Assembly (NCBI RefSeq): GCF_003051105.1
Contig: NZ_QAOO01000017.1
Coordinates: 1 to 64,000 of the forward strand
Direction: 5' to 3'
Length of the DNA: 64,000 bases
Source of the DNA: Nitrosomonas nitrosa
GTDB taxonomy: Bacteria > Pseudomonadota > Gammaproteobacteria > Burkholderiales > Nitrosomonadaceae
A model generated the notes under the pieces. The model did no database searches. It was given only the letters and a program-made list of their open reading frames with translations, and had not been told where the DNA came from. Below, piece after piece: positions 45,287 to 53,984 of this stretch. Position 1 is the stretch's first letter; every line of letters begins with the position of its first letter. The position numbers and the translations under genes are program-made.

Positions 45287-46822
45287 TCAAATAACCTGCA
45301 ACGCCTTCAGCATCGGCAAGCGTTTTTCAGCAAATTCGCTGGCCTGCCGGCTAAGCTCGGCCAGGCTTTCACCCTCGGATTCAATGACTTTTCCTTCCTT
45401 CGTCAGTCTTTGATTCAATATAGCCAAATGCTGCCATGCGAATTGCGCCCAGTCGCCTGGTGTTTTCTTACCCTGATGGCGAGCCAGTAAGAAGAGCTGC
45501 TGGAAACGATTGACAGAAACGCCCCCTCCCGTGAGCGGGCTGGCAAGATAAGCGAAATCGTTGCTGCCACGGCACTTGTTCATCAAATGAAGGTTGAGCT
45601 TATCCGTGCTACGCTTCGCTTTTGACGCCGAAACCTCTTCCTGCACCAGCGTGACATCCCCCTTGCCGATCAAAATCATCATTGCTTGCAAAACTTGCGA
45701 AAATACGATGTTCTTACTCTGAACTGCCTGCTCGATCTGTCCCAATGTGCGCGGCTTGTAATCAGCCAGCAAATCGAGAATCGGCACATAGACACCCACA
45801 TTCAACGTCGCTTCACCTAACGAACCGGTCACTTTTAGCTCGACCGCTTCGCGTGAGCTGCTCAACACTACGCGCTGAGCGCGTAATTGTTCTCCCCGCT
45901 CAATCAGATCAGTACGCCGCGCTCCCTTTATCCAATAATCCCGCCTGAATTGGGTATTACACATAAAATCGCGCGTCATTTCCCGGAAAACCGGATCAGG
46001 AATAGTGCGTAGGAATTGCTGCTGACTTTCCGAAAGATTCACCGCATCGACATGGTCCGTATAATGTGCAGAACAGGCAAAACTCAGCTTGGCTGCCGCC
46101 AGCCAATCATGCATCCGTGTGAAGGACATCGGATGCCAGTCGCGGTTAAAGTATTCATGCGCTAAATAATTACGGTTCTGCTCTTTCATTTTCTTGATGC
46201 GTTCGGCCACCTGCGGGTTCACCCGACTGTAGAGCGGGTTGGTAGCCAATAGGCGGTCTGCGAAATCGAGCGCTGCATCGATGCGGCTGATAATTCCTTG
46301 ACCGCTTGCTCCCATCACCTCCGCATATTCCGTAAGCAGATCACGCATCGGCAGCATCGATGCCCAACCAGGTTGTGTGTTATAACTGATATAAAGCACG
46401 CCCCCGACTTTCAGTTTGCGGCGGACGAAATCGACGACGATGGACCGGTTCTCATCGGAAATCCAGCTCCAAATGCCATGCAGCCCGATGTAATCAAACT
46501 CGGGCAGATCGGAACGGTGAGCAAAATCGGCAAAAGCCTCGTCGTAAAGCTGCGCCCCCGAACCCGCTACTGCCGCGAGTTCACGGGCAAAATGGGCTTG
46601 GGCGGGATTGAAGTCAGTACCGTACCAATGCCCCGTGGAAGCTGCCGCATGGATACCGATGCTCATACCCTGACCAAAACCCAGCTCACAAGCTGTTTCT
46701 ACCTTTGGAAAAACCAAACCCGCTGCCAGAAAAGGCAAGCTGAGACGCAATGGATTGAGCTCCGCATAGTACCCATAGGTGTAGCCAACATCGGCCATAT
46801 AACCGGCCGTCCAATCTGTCAT
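45287..46822 (-). CDS. Methyltransferase with C-terminal regulatory domain (PF10119 type)
   Basis: About 511 residues from the ATG at 46822, preferred over an ATG 15 bases upstream. The N-terminal 200 residues are a class I SAM-dependent methyltransferase: YTYGYYAELNPLRLSL, motif I TACELGFGQGMSIGIHAA, GTDFNPAQ, and YIGLHGIWSWISDENR. Residues about 215-300 form the methyltransferase regulatory domain, then a winged-helix-like region and a helical C-terminus follow. The target is unknown. The pairing with SapC suggests a surface-protein or glycan modifier, which is inference. Confidence 0.85.
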   Translation of the reverse strand: MTDWTAGYMADVGYTYGYYAELNPLRLSLPFLAAGLVFPKVETACELGFGQGMSIGIHAAASTGHWYGTDFNPAQAHFARELAAVAGSGAQLYDEAFADFAHRSDLPEFDYIGLHGIWSWISDENRSIVVDFVRRKLKVGGVLYISYNTQPGWASMLPMRDLLTEYAEVMGASGQGIISRIDAALDFADRLLATNPLYSRVNPQVAERIKKMKEQNRNYLAHEYFNRDWHPMSFTRMHDWLAAAKLSFACSAHYTDHVDAVNLSESQQQFLRTIPDPVFREMTRDFMCNTQFRRDYWIKGARRTDLIERGEQLRAQRVVLSSSREAVELKVTGSLGEATLNVGVYVPILDLLADYKPRTLGQIEQAVQSKNIVFSQVLQAMMILIGKGDVTLVQEEVSASKAKRSTDKLNLHLMNKCRGSNDFAYLASPLTGGGVSVNRFQQLFLLARHQGKKTPGDWAQFAWQHLAILNQRLTKEGKVIESEGESLAELSRQASEFAEKRLPMLKALQVI

Positions 46823-47271
46823 AAAACCCTCTTTCAAAAATAGTGGTCAATCGTTTTTTTAATGCATATTATCCTCATTGCAGCTTAGTTCTGGAATGAA
46901 GTTCAAACTTTTCCGACCCAATTATTCCTCGACCGGCCTATTATAACGAGCATCCAGACATCACCGCTCAAGCCACGTGGGCTGAGTACTGCCTTTCTAC
47001 TCATCATTTTGGAAGATTTATGGAGGTCGCTGGAATCTGCCGTGCATGAATGAGCTCCGTCATGAGGGAAGTACTGCAGGGGTTCATCGTGCTTTAGTTT
47101 CTGAGAGCAGATATCCTTACCGACAAGCACTCGAGCGTCTGGAACCGTTATCCTCATGCATTATTGCTATCTTTACCAGGGTTGTAGGGCAATAAACAAG
47201 TCGCGCTACGCGATCTTCTTGATTTTTTTTGCAGTACCATACTCGTTGTTTATTGCACTTGCACGGACTAG
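46823..47271. other. Gene-free stretch of about 450 bp
   Basis: No supported gene. A minus-strand frame of 84 codons (46903-47157) has no ribosome-binding site or recognisable protein sense. A short inverted repeat, GCAATAAACAA near 47189-47199 with TTGTTTATTGC near 47246-47256, encloses a polyT run and could be a terminator or promoter element. It adjoins a decayed gene, so old rearrangement is likely. Confidence 0.35.
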
Positions 47272-47446
47272 GATTTAATTGCGGCAACAACCAGACCACC
47301 GATAGCAAGTGTCATCGCAAACGACCAGATCATAAAACGATTGATACGTGTTGATCAGCGCCTCGAAATGCTTATCTATCTGCTCAAACCGTTCCCCCAT
47401 CTGCTTGAATCTCTCGAACTTCAGCCCGCGTTGATGCTTTAATTCC
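47272..47446 (-). pseudogene. Decayed DUF1640-like coiled-coil/TM protein, copy 2
   Basis: Three frames must be joined to read a continuous protein: STRAEVREIQAD, then MGERFEQIDKHFEALIN, then INRFMIWSFAMTLAIGG followed by LVVAAIKS and a TAG stop. This is the coiled coil plus C-terminal membrane helix of the DUF1640-like group, related in layout to the remnant at 43800-44064. At least two indels are needed. The remaining gap up to 47549 has no gene. Confidence 0.6.
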
Positions 47447-47549
47447 TATTGTTTTCAGACAAAAACATAGCATACTAAACGATACAAAACCGCCCCAGCA
47501 AATTTCTCCCGTTCAGCTTCAGATAGGAAGCGAAGTGGTGAAATAAACT

Positions 47550-48506
47550 TTACGCAGAGTTCACCGTTATTCTTGCCAGGCAATGGTTGGCTTCGGTCAC
47601 TTTGTTGATCGCCCAGGTTCTTCGCTCGTTTGAGCGGTGCCAGCGCGCCGCACGGTATTGCTGGCAATGACGCAATGCCAAATCACGTCCTTGCGCCGGG
47701 TTGCCTGCAACATCTAATGCGAAATCCGGAAAACAATGAGTCAGAAGCTGAAACAAATCACTGCTCAGCAAAGGTGCGTCCAGCGCGATTTCACTGGGCC
47801 GGAATTCGCCGTGCTGTGTAAGGGCGATCATGTAGTTGGTCACCGATTGAAACCGCACATTCCCCCCTGGTACGACGGTAATGATTGGAAAATAGGGCGC
47901 CAATGCCGGCACGATGTGATTGGGAAAAATGTGCGCCTGCCAGTAGCGTGCCGCCACTCGGGCGAAATGGCCATAATCTTCAAGAGGAACGAATCGCGCT
48001 TGCTCCAAAGGTAGAATCTCGACCTTGGGCTTGGTGCTGACCACGGTATCATTGGATACATCGACATAGAGCGTGCCGAGCAGAAACGCATTTTGAAAAT
48101 ACTCACCGCGCAAATCGCCCCACACCTGCCGCATGCTCCCACCATGACGCAGAAACGCGATCAAAGCCGTATAACCTTCTGCCGAAGCACCGTCTAGTCC
48201 GGAAAGACCATTTTGTTCCAGATACTGCTGCACCGCTTTAGAGATTTCAAGACACTGACCAAGCGGATAGGGTTTGCCCCATTTGCTAGGCTGAGCACGG
48301 CTCAATTCAGGATCAAGGATGTTGCGCACAGTGAGAAAAAATGCCTCCAAATTAGCAAGCGCAGGCGTCAGGAATTGATGGGTCAATACCTGTTCGCTTT
48401 GCCAATCGGGTACACGCGGTTCATTTGGCAGAAGTGGTCTGCAACCAGTCATCAGTAGTAAAGGGAAAAAGATGGTGAAGGTTAAGTGGTTAAGTATGAC
48501 GGGCAC
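47550..48506 (-). CDS. Hypothetical lipoprotein
   Basis: 318 residues. A signal peptide ending in the lipobox LMTGC (Cys about residue 22) predicts lipidation. The body is mixed alpha/beta with a Trp/Tyr-rich centre (GHFARVAARYWQAHIFPNHIVPALAPYFPIITVVPGG, split here). The C-terminal segment is basic with several His and Cys (REALRHCQQY-like; CLARITV). I do not recognise a family. The start ATG lies in a GC-poor region and no ribosome-binding site is obvious. Operon partners are not apparent. Confidence 0.6.
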   Translation of the reverse strand: MPVILNHLTFTIFFPLLLMTGCRPLLPNEPRVPDWQSEQVLTHQFLTPALANLEAFFLTVRNILDPELSRAQPSKWGKPYPLGQCLEISKAVQQYLEQNGLSGLDGASAEGYTALIAFLRHGGSMRQVWGDLRGEYFQNAFLLGTLYVDVSNDTVVSTKPKVEILPLEQARFVPLEDYGHFARVAARYWQAHIFPNHIVPALAPYFPIITVVPGGNVRFQSVTNYMIALTQHGEFRPSEIALDAPLLSSDLFQLLTHCFPDFALDVAGNPAQGRDLALRHCQQYRAARWHRSNERRTWAINKVTEANHCLARITVNSA

Positions 48507-48981
48507 ATATAAAGGTGCGCCTGAAGTTAAAAAAAATGCTTTAGCACCGGTTTTTCATAGCAGCTTCAGATCTACTACCAAGTGGTAAAGTAAATGAGCG
48601 AAACGCATTGTCCGAGGATTATTGCCTTACGCGAGTTTAACGGTGTTTATATCACGCTACCTTAACACCCTATCGCATCCATAAGTAACCCAAGCCATAA
48701 AGCCCGCAAAACCCGTCTACATCATTCCAAATGGCAAACTATTCAGTATTTCCAATGCTCCCACAATCACATCTTAATCTGTTTGTAATTCCATACATCC
48801 AAAGAGGTAAAGCGATGCTGGGTTCTCCCCCTTAAACGGCATCGCATATGCCAAACCCAGAATTTTAGCAAATCAAAAAGCGGGGAAATTATGAATATAA
48901 CATGAGTTGGGATTGATTTGGCGAAGCAGGTATTTCAGATACTTGGTATAGACAGGACGAAAAAAGTACCGATCCTGAGAC

Positions 48982-49203
48982 AATCTGTGAAGCCGTTAAC
49001 CGACCGATGTTGGCGGGACAGAAAGGACTGCGTCTGTCATTGGCAGGCACCCATGGCAAGTTGCCGCTTCTGTCTTCCCCTGGCCGCAAAGATGCAGCTT
49101 GCCGTCAGCGCCGCCAATCATCGTGGCTAATCGCATGTATCTGTTGATTAACCGCTACGACCGCTTGCGTCAGTCCAGTGGTGCTTTGGAACATCAGAAA
49201 TAA
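48982..49203 (+). pseudogene. hipA-like toxin kinase remnant
   Basis: One frame reads NRPMLAGQKGLRLSLAGTHGKLPLL, which fits the HipA motif LSLAGAQDKL/V (residues split for length: RPMLAGQKG and LRLSLAGTHGKLP). A second frame, from 49127, reads NRMYLLINRYDRLRQSSGAL, the HipA segment before the HQEDFCQALG block. The middle has indels and no ATP-binding site survives. It is a fragment of a HipA-type serine/threonine kinase toxin. The flanks 48507-48981 and 49204-49399 hold no gene. Confidence 0.5.
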
Positions 49204-49399
49204 TTATTACGGAAATAACATCACTCAGCACAGACTGACAACCCTCATATTAGCATTTGATTACGCTCGTTCTTTCCAAAAAATACTCGATTTGATGATT
49301 TCAAAGTGTCTAGCAACACGACATCATCACTGGCAAGATATAAACTTGAGAAAGTTATTGTCGTAACAACAAGTAGTCACAATCCAAGGAGAGATATCA

Positions 49400-51025
49400 A
49401 TGGCTCGCAGTCCACTGTTTCGTTCATTGCTCAGCATGCTTTCTCAGGTGCAATTCCCTAGTAAACCCAACCAAGCCCTCATAAACTTTAAGCAATCAAG
49501 ACGTAAATTCATTGTTCGCGGGGCCACGCTGATCGGAAGTACAGCGTTAATTCAACCCACTATGTCATGGGCACTTGCAGGTGGAATCAGTAAACAACGG
49601 CCGTCTGATCTTGATATTGCAGTTGTCGGTGCAGGTTTGGCTGGATTGAGTTGTGCTTATGAATTGAAAAAAAATGGTATCGCCGCTCAAATTTTCGAGG
49701 CTTCCTCACGTAGTGGGGGACGTTGCTATTCGATGGGACCTGGTTTTCCAGGACCGGTAGACTTCGCTGGACAGACAATCGAACGTGGCGGTGAATTGAT
49801 TGATACAGGGCATAAGGCAATGATTGGCTACGCGCGCGAGTTCGGTCTGACGCTGGAAGACGTTGGCAAGCAGCCAGGCGAAATCGCCTATTATTTTGAT
49901 GGCCAGCATTATCATGAAAGTGCGATCGTTGAGGAGTTTCGCGCTTTTTTCAAACAGATGAACAATGATTTGCGATCGATTGGCGCACCGACAGCAAGCA
50001 GCCATACCGAACTCGACCGTGCGTTTGATATGATGTCGCTGGCTGAGTATTTGGATTCGCGGGGTGCAGGCCCGTTGTTGAGAAAAGTGCTGGACGTCGC
50101 TTACAACATCGAATTCGGTCTGGAAACCAGTGAACAAAGCGCACTGAACTTGTTGCTTTTCATGCATGCCGATCGCCGCTCACGCTTTCAACCTTTCGGT
50201 GTCTTCAGCGACGAGCGATATCATGTGGTCGAGGGAAATCAGGCCATCGTCACTGGACTGGAAAATGCACTCACCTACCCGATCGAATTTGAGCATCGCT
50301 TGATACATCTATCACGATTGAGCGATGGACGCATTGAACTGACATTCGATTGTGACGGTATTTCCAAGGTTACGCGACATGACGCTGTTGTTCTGACCCT
50401 TCCTTTTTCAGTCATGCGCGATGGTCAAGTAGAATTTGATACCAATCTGCAATTACCCCCATGGAAACGCTATGCCATCGAAAATTTACGCTATGGGACC
50501 AATAGCAAAATGATGATTGCTTTCAATGGCAGACCGTGGCAACAACATGGCAGTAACGGCGCATCGTATAGTAATCTCCCCAATCATCAAACGACATGGG
50601 AAACACAACCTACCTTTGCGACCGAGACACATGGAATATTGACCGATTATTCTGGGGGCTTGCGTGGCGCCACACTCAATCCGGCCGATCCGCAATTTGC
50701 AGCTGAGCGCTTTCTCGGCGATCTTGAAAAAATTTATCCAGGAACAATGTCGATGGCCAGACGAACAGCGGACAATCAATGGGTAGTTCATCTAGAACAC
50801 TGGCCCTCTAACCCTTTTTCTAAAGGCAGTTATGTATGCAATCACCCTGGCTACTTCACGACTATTGCCGATAATGAAGCGAAGACCATTGATAATATCT
50901 ATTTCGCTGGCGAGCATACGAGCTCATTCTATGAGTGGCAAGGTTTCATGGAAGGCGCCGTCCTATCCGGGAAACGCGTTGCGAAAGAAATTGTCACCGC
51001 AAGTGGAAAACAAAGATTACTTTGA
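49400..51025 (+). CDS. Tat-exported flavin monoamine oxidase family protein
   Basis: 541 residues. A twin-arginine motif SRRKF (residues 34-38), a hydrophobic stretch (GATLIGSTALIQPT) and cleavage after WALAG predict Tat export with bound FAD. The dinucleotide motif GAGLAGLSCAYEL is at residues 76-88, followed by EASSRSGGRC. The C-terminal FAD-contact motif IYFAGEHTSSFYEWQGFMEGAVLSG is present (residues about 500-524). It probably oxidises amines in the periplasm. A good ribosome-binding site (AAGGAGAG) lies before the ATG. Confidence 0.9.
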   Translation: MARSPLFRSLLSMLSQVQFPSKPNQALINFKQSRRKFIVRGATLIGSTALIQPTMSWALAGGISKQRPSDLDIAVVGAGLAGLSCAYELKKNGIAAQIFEASSRSGGRCYSMGPGFPGPVDFAGQTIERGGELIDTGHKAMIGYAREFGLTLEDVGKQPGEIAYYFDGQHYHESAIVEEFRAFFKQMNNDLRSIGAPTASSHTELDRAFDMMSLAEYLDSRGAGPLLRKVLDVAYNIEFGLETSEQSALNLLLFMHADRRSRFQPFGVFSDERYHVVEGNQAIVTGLENALTYPIEFEHRLIHLSRLSDGRIELTFDCDGISKVTRHDAVVLTLPFSVMRDGQVEFDTNLQLPPWKRYAIENLRYGTNSKMMIAFNGRPWQQHGSNGASYSNLPNHQTTWETQPTFATETHGILTDYSGGLRGATLNPADPQFAAERFLGDLEKIYPGTMSMARRTADNQWVVHLEHWPSNPFSKGSYVCNHPGYFTTIADNEAKTIDNIYFAGEHTSSFYEWQGFMEGAVLSGKRVAKEIVTASGKQRLL

Positions 51026-51239
51026 CGGTGCAGCCCCGCAAATAACATCATTCCATTCGCTCACTATCACTTACTTTGTGATACTGCCGCGGCTGAAAAA
51101 AAACAGGACCTTCTCGATAACAGCCACATAGCCACCATTTTGGCTATACTATCACCCTGTTGAGTTGAGGGAAGCACGATGGTGCTGCGAGCAACCCTTC
51201 GCTGGGAATGCACGACTGACGAGCAAATAGGGGGTACAA

Positions 51240-52292
51240 ATGAGCAAACCTGCCACAAGCTGTTCGAACTATATTAAATTCTCATGGTTTTTGCTTATAC
51301 AGATACTGTTATCACCTATTAGCGGTCAAACAGCCTCCACGCTTACCGTTAAAAACATCATCGCATTACTTGAGCTTGATCAGGATCAGATCGCTAATCT
51401 TGAACAAGGTAAAATCATTGCCTTCGAAGTCAAAGAAAGTTCTCCCAAAGAATTGGCGGGAGGGCTAGCAATATACCTACCATCGCCCCCCGCAAAGCTT
51501 GTGACTTTCTTCAAAAAAGGAGACATGGCGACGATCGATCCAGATGTTTCAGCCTTTGGCGAAATTTCGCCAAAATCCGGCAAAGAGGCTTTCAAAGGAT
51601 TTGTTTTTACACCACAGCAGCATGATGAAGTTCAGCATTTGCTCAACACTGAACCAGGTGATCAATTTAATTTGTCATCAGAAGAAATCCACGGTTTTGC
51701 TGCACTCAGGGAACAATTGACGAACAGCAACAAAGTGTCTTCCGTTTCGAAAGTTTCGCAACACTACCAACACATCTTATGGAATCGCTGGAATGCCTAT
51801 CGAAACAAGGGACTGGCCGGTATCGTACCTTATGCACGTGAAGAGACAGAATCCAGCCCTGCCGAAGAGTTACGCAGCGCAGCAGTTAATAGCCAATTAC
51901 TGGCGCTTTTTTCCCCGGCTTTGCAACAAGCTTGGCTCAACTATCCCAGCCAGCTCCCGAAAGGGGCAGAGGAACGTTTTTTTTGGCTTAACCGCCAAGT
52001 CAATGATCGGCCTACCGCTATACTGAGTCATCGTATTTTGCTGGCTTCCGATGCTTCCTCGGTCATTATTACCAGACAGTTCTTTGTAGGCCATTCCTAC
52101 AACTCCAGCCATCTCATTGTGGGCTGCTTACCTTATCGTGAGGGTGCTATCGTTTTCTATACACACCGAACGTATACTGATCAGGTCACGGGCCTTGGTA
52201 ATAATTTAAAACGCAGCATCGGCCGTGAGCAAATGAAGAAACAAATGGTCAAAAATTTAAAAGGATTGCGTTCGGCGGTGAAACGTTTATAG
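51240..52292 (+). CDS. Exported hypothetical protein
   Basis: 350 residues. A signal peptide of about 31 residues (FSWFLLIQILLSPISGQTA) predicts periplasmic location. The body has beta-rich blocks (IIAFEVKESSPKELAGGLAIYLPSP, split) and the C-terminal half resembles a ligand-binding or START-like domain (SSVIITRQFFVGHSYNSSHLI) with the ending GAIVFYTHRTYTDQVTGLG. No family name is certain. It lies 122 bp before the HtrA-type protease gene on the same strand, so it may be cotranscribed. Confidence 0.6.
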   Translation: MSKPATSCSNYIKFSWFLLIQILLSPISGQTASTLTVKNIIALLELDQDQIANLEQGKIIAFEVKESSPKELAGGLAIYLPSPPAKLVTFFKKGDMATIDPDVSAFGEISPKSGKEAFKGFVFTPQQHDEVQHLLNTEPGDQFNLSSEEIHGFAALREQLTNSNKVSSVSKVSQHYQHILWNRWNAYRNKGLAGIVPYAREETESSPAEELRSAAVNSQLLALFSPALQQAWLNYPSQLPKGAEERFFWLNRQVNDRPTAILSHRILLASDASSVIITRQFFVGHSYNSSHLIVGCLPYREGAIVFYTHRTYTDQVTGLGNNLKRSIGREQMKKQMVKNLKGLRSAVKRL

Positions 52293-52413
52293 GCGTGACT
52301 GCGCACGAGAGTTTATGTGTGAGTCTCTGAATCACGAATAAAAGAGCCAAAAAGTCATTTTTAATTTCCATTAGATACGATCAATAAGATATACAACAGG
52401 AAACACTAACATC

Positions 52414-53883
52414 ATGAAAAAAAACTTATTCATTACGTTATTGTGGATAGTATGTCTAATCACCGCGTCCACTCATGCCAGTGATGACGCGATTGATAAT
52501 CTGCGGCAAACGGGCAAGGCATTTGCCTCAGTGGCACGTGCAGTATCCCCATCTGTCGTGTATATCCAAGTTGAAGGAAAAACATCCAGCGGAAGCTCAC
52601 CGTTTTCCTCACCCTTCAAAGATGAGTGGCCGTTTAGCGACGATTTTTTCAGGCATTTTTTTGGTGACCGCCTACCGGGAATACCGCGTATGCCGCCTTC
52701 TGGCAAGCCACGAGAAGAGCGCCGTATCATCGGTCAGGGATCTGGCTTTGTTTTTACAACCAAGGACAAATTACTGTCCGATAAAGCTTATATCCTCACG
52801 AATAACCATGTAGTCGAAAATGCGGATAAGATTCGAGTACGGTTCCAGAATGGGCGTGAATTTGAAGCCAAGATTACCGGCCGAGATCCCCAATCTGATA
52901 TAGCAGTCATCGAGGTAGAAGCAAGTGATTTGCCTGCATTACCGCTCGCAGATTCATCAGAATTGGAAGTTGGCGAGTGGGTCGTCGCAATTGGAAATCC
53001 ATTTGGCCTCAGCCATACCCTAACGGTCGGTGTCGTTAGCGCCAAGGGGCGAACCAGTATCGGCATCAATGACTACGAAGATTTCATCCAAACCGATGCT
53101 GCCATCAATCCTGGCAATTCAGGCGGGCCCTTAGTCAATTTGGACGGTGAAGTCGTCGGTATCAATACGGCCATCTTTAGCCGAAGCGGGGGTTATATGG
53201 GCGTTGGGTTTGCCATCCCCAGCAATCTAGCCAAGGCGATTGCCAATCAGTTAATTGAGAAAGGTGAAGTAACACGGGGTTACTTGGGTATCGTGATTCA
53301 ACAATTGACATCCGATCTGGCTGAATCTTTTGGAATCGATTCACTGCAAGGCGTACTCGTCAGTGATGTCAGCAAGCAATCACCAGCGGAAAAAGCGGGG
53401 TTGCGTCAAGGCGACATTATTGAACGTTTCCAAGGCGACCCCGTGAAAGATGTCGGTAATTTTCGTAACCGCGTAGCGCTGACTGCTCCTGGAAGCAAAA
53501 TAGAGCTCACCATTCTGCGAGATGGCAAACGAAAAACCGTTGAAGTCACTATCGGAAAACTCGCCAAGGGCCAACACCTCACAGAAGCAACCTCAGAACG
53601 CGCGGAAGATATCGGACTGACCGTACAGACCTTGACACCCCAGTTGGCGGAACAGTTTGATGCAACTGTTGGAGAAGGTGTCATCGTTACAGAAGTCAGG
53701 CCAGGTTCCGTTGCCGCCATGGCTGGGATCAGACAGGGCACAATCATTCTCCAGGTTGACCGCAAACAGGTGAATAGTGTTGACGCCTTTCAGCAAGCCA
53801 TTAAGGAAAGTATTAGGAACAAACGCTTGCTATTGCTTGTCCGGGAAGGTGGCATTCAACGCTTCGTTGTACTGAACTGGTAG
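52414..53883 (+). CDS. DegQ/HtrA-family periplasmic serine protease
   Basis: 489 residues. Signal peptide to about residue 22 (ITASTHA). The trypsin-like triad is complete: His in ILTNNHVVENA, Asp in DIAVIEVE, Ser in GNSGGPLVN. Two PDZ domains follow (TRGYLGIVIQQLT with GVLVSDVSKQSPAEKAGL, and GLTVQTLTPQLA with GVIVTEVRPGSVAAMAG). Such proteases refold or degrade damaged envelope proteins. The Ser/Phe-rich insert at residues 50-90 (HFFGDRLPGIPRMPPSGKP) is the usual LA loop. The symbol degP or degQ cannot be decided by sequence alone. Confidence 0.94.
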   Translation: MKKNLFITLLWIVCLITASTHASDDAIDNLRQTGKAFASVARAVSPSVVYIQVEGKTSSGSSPFSSPFKDEWPFSDDFFRHFFGDRLPGIPRMPPSGKPREERRIIGQGSGFVFTTKDKLLSDKAYILTNNHVVENADKIRVRFQNGREFEAKITGRDPQSDIAVIEVEASDLPALPLADSSELEVGEWVVAIGNPFGLSHTLTVGVVSAKGRTSIGINDYEDFIQTDAAINPGNSGGPLVNLDGEVVGINTAIFSRSGGYMGVGFAIPSNLAKAIANQLIEKGEVTRGYLGIVIQQLTSDLAESFGIDSLQGVLVSDVSKQSPAEKAGLRQGDIIERFQGDPVKDVGNFRNRVALTAPGSKIELTILRDGKRKTVEVTIGKLAKGQHLTEATSERAEDIGLTVQTLTPQLAEQFDATVGEGVIVTEVRPGSVAAMAGIRQGTIILQVDRKQVNSVDAFQQAIKESIRNKRLLLLVREGGIQRFVVLNW

Positions 53884-53911
53884 TCAATACAGCCATACAG
53901 GGCGTTCTACC

Positions 53912-53946
53912 GAGAGCTTGTGAGCCTCGCTTTTCAACAAGCTCTC
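53912..53946. terminator. Hairpin between protease and S10 peptidase genes
   Basis: GAGAGCTTGT (53912-53921) pairs perfectly with ACAAGCTCTC (53937-53946) through a 15-base loop, followed by ATTTAAG. It begins 29 bp past the protease stop and ends 38 bp before the next start, so it may separate the two units. The U-run is weak. Confidence 0.5.
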
Positions 53947-53984
53947 ATTTAAGCGAAAAATATTCATTCATCAGGAGAGTTGAT

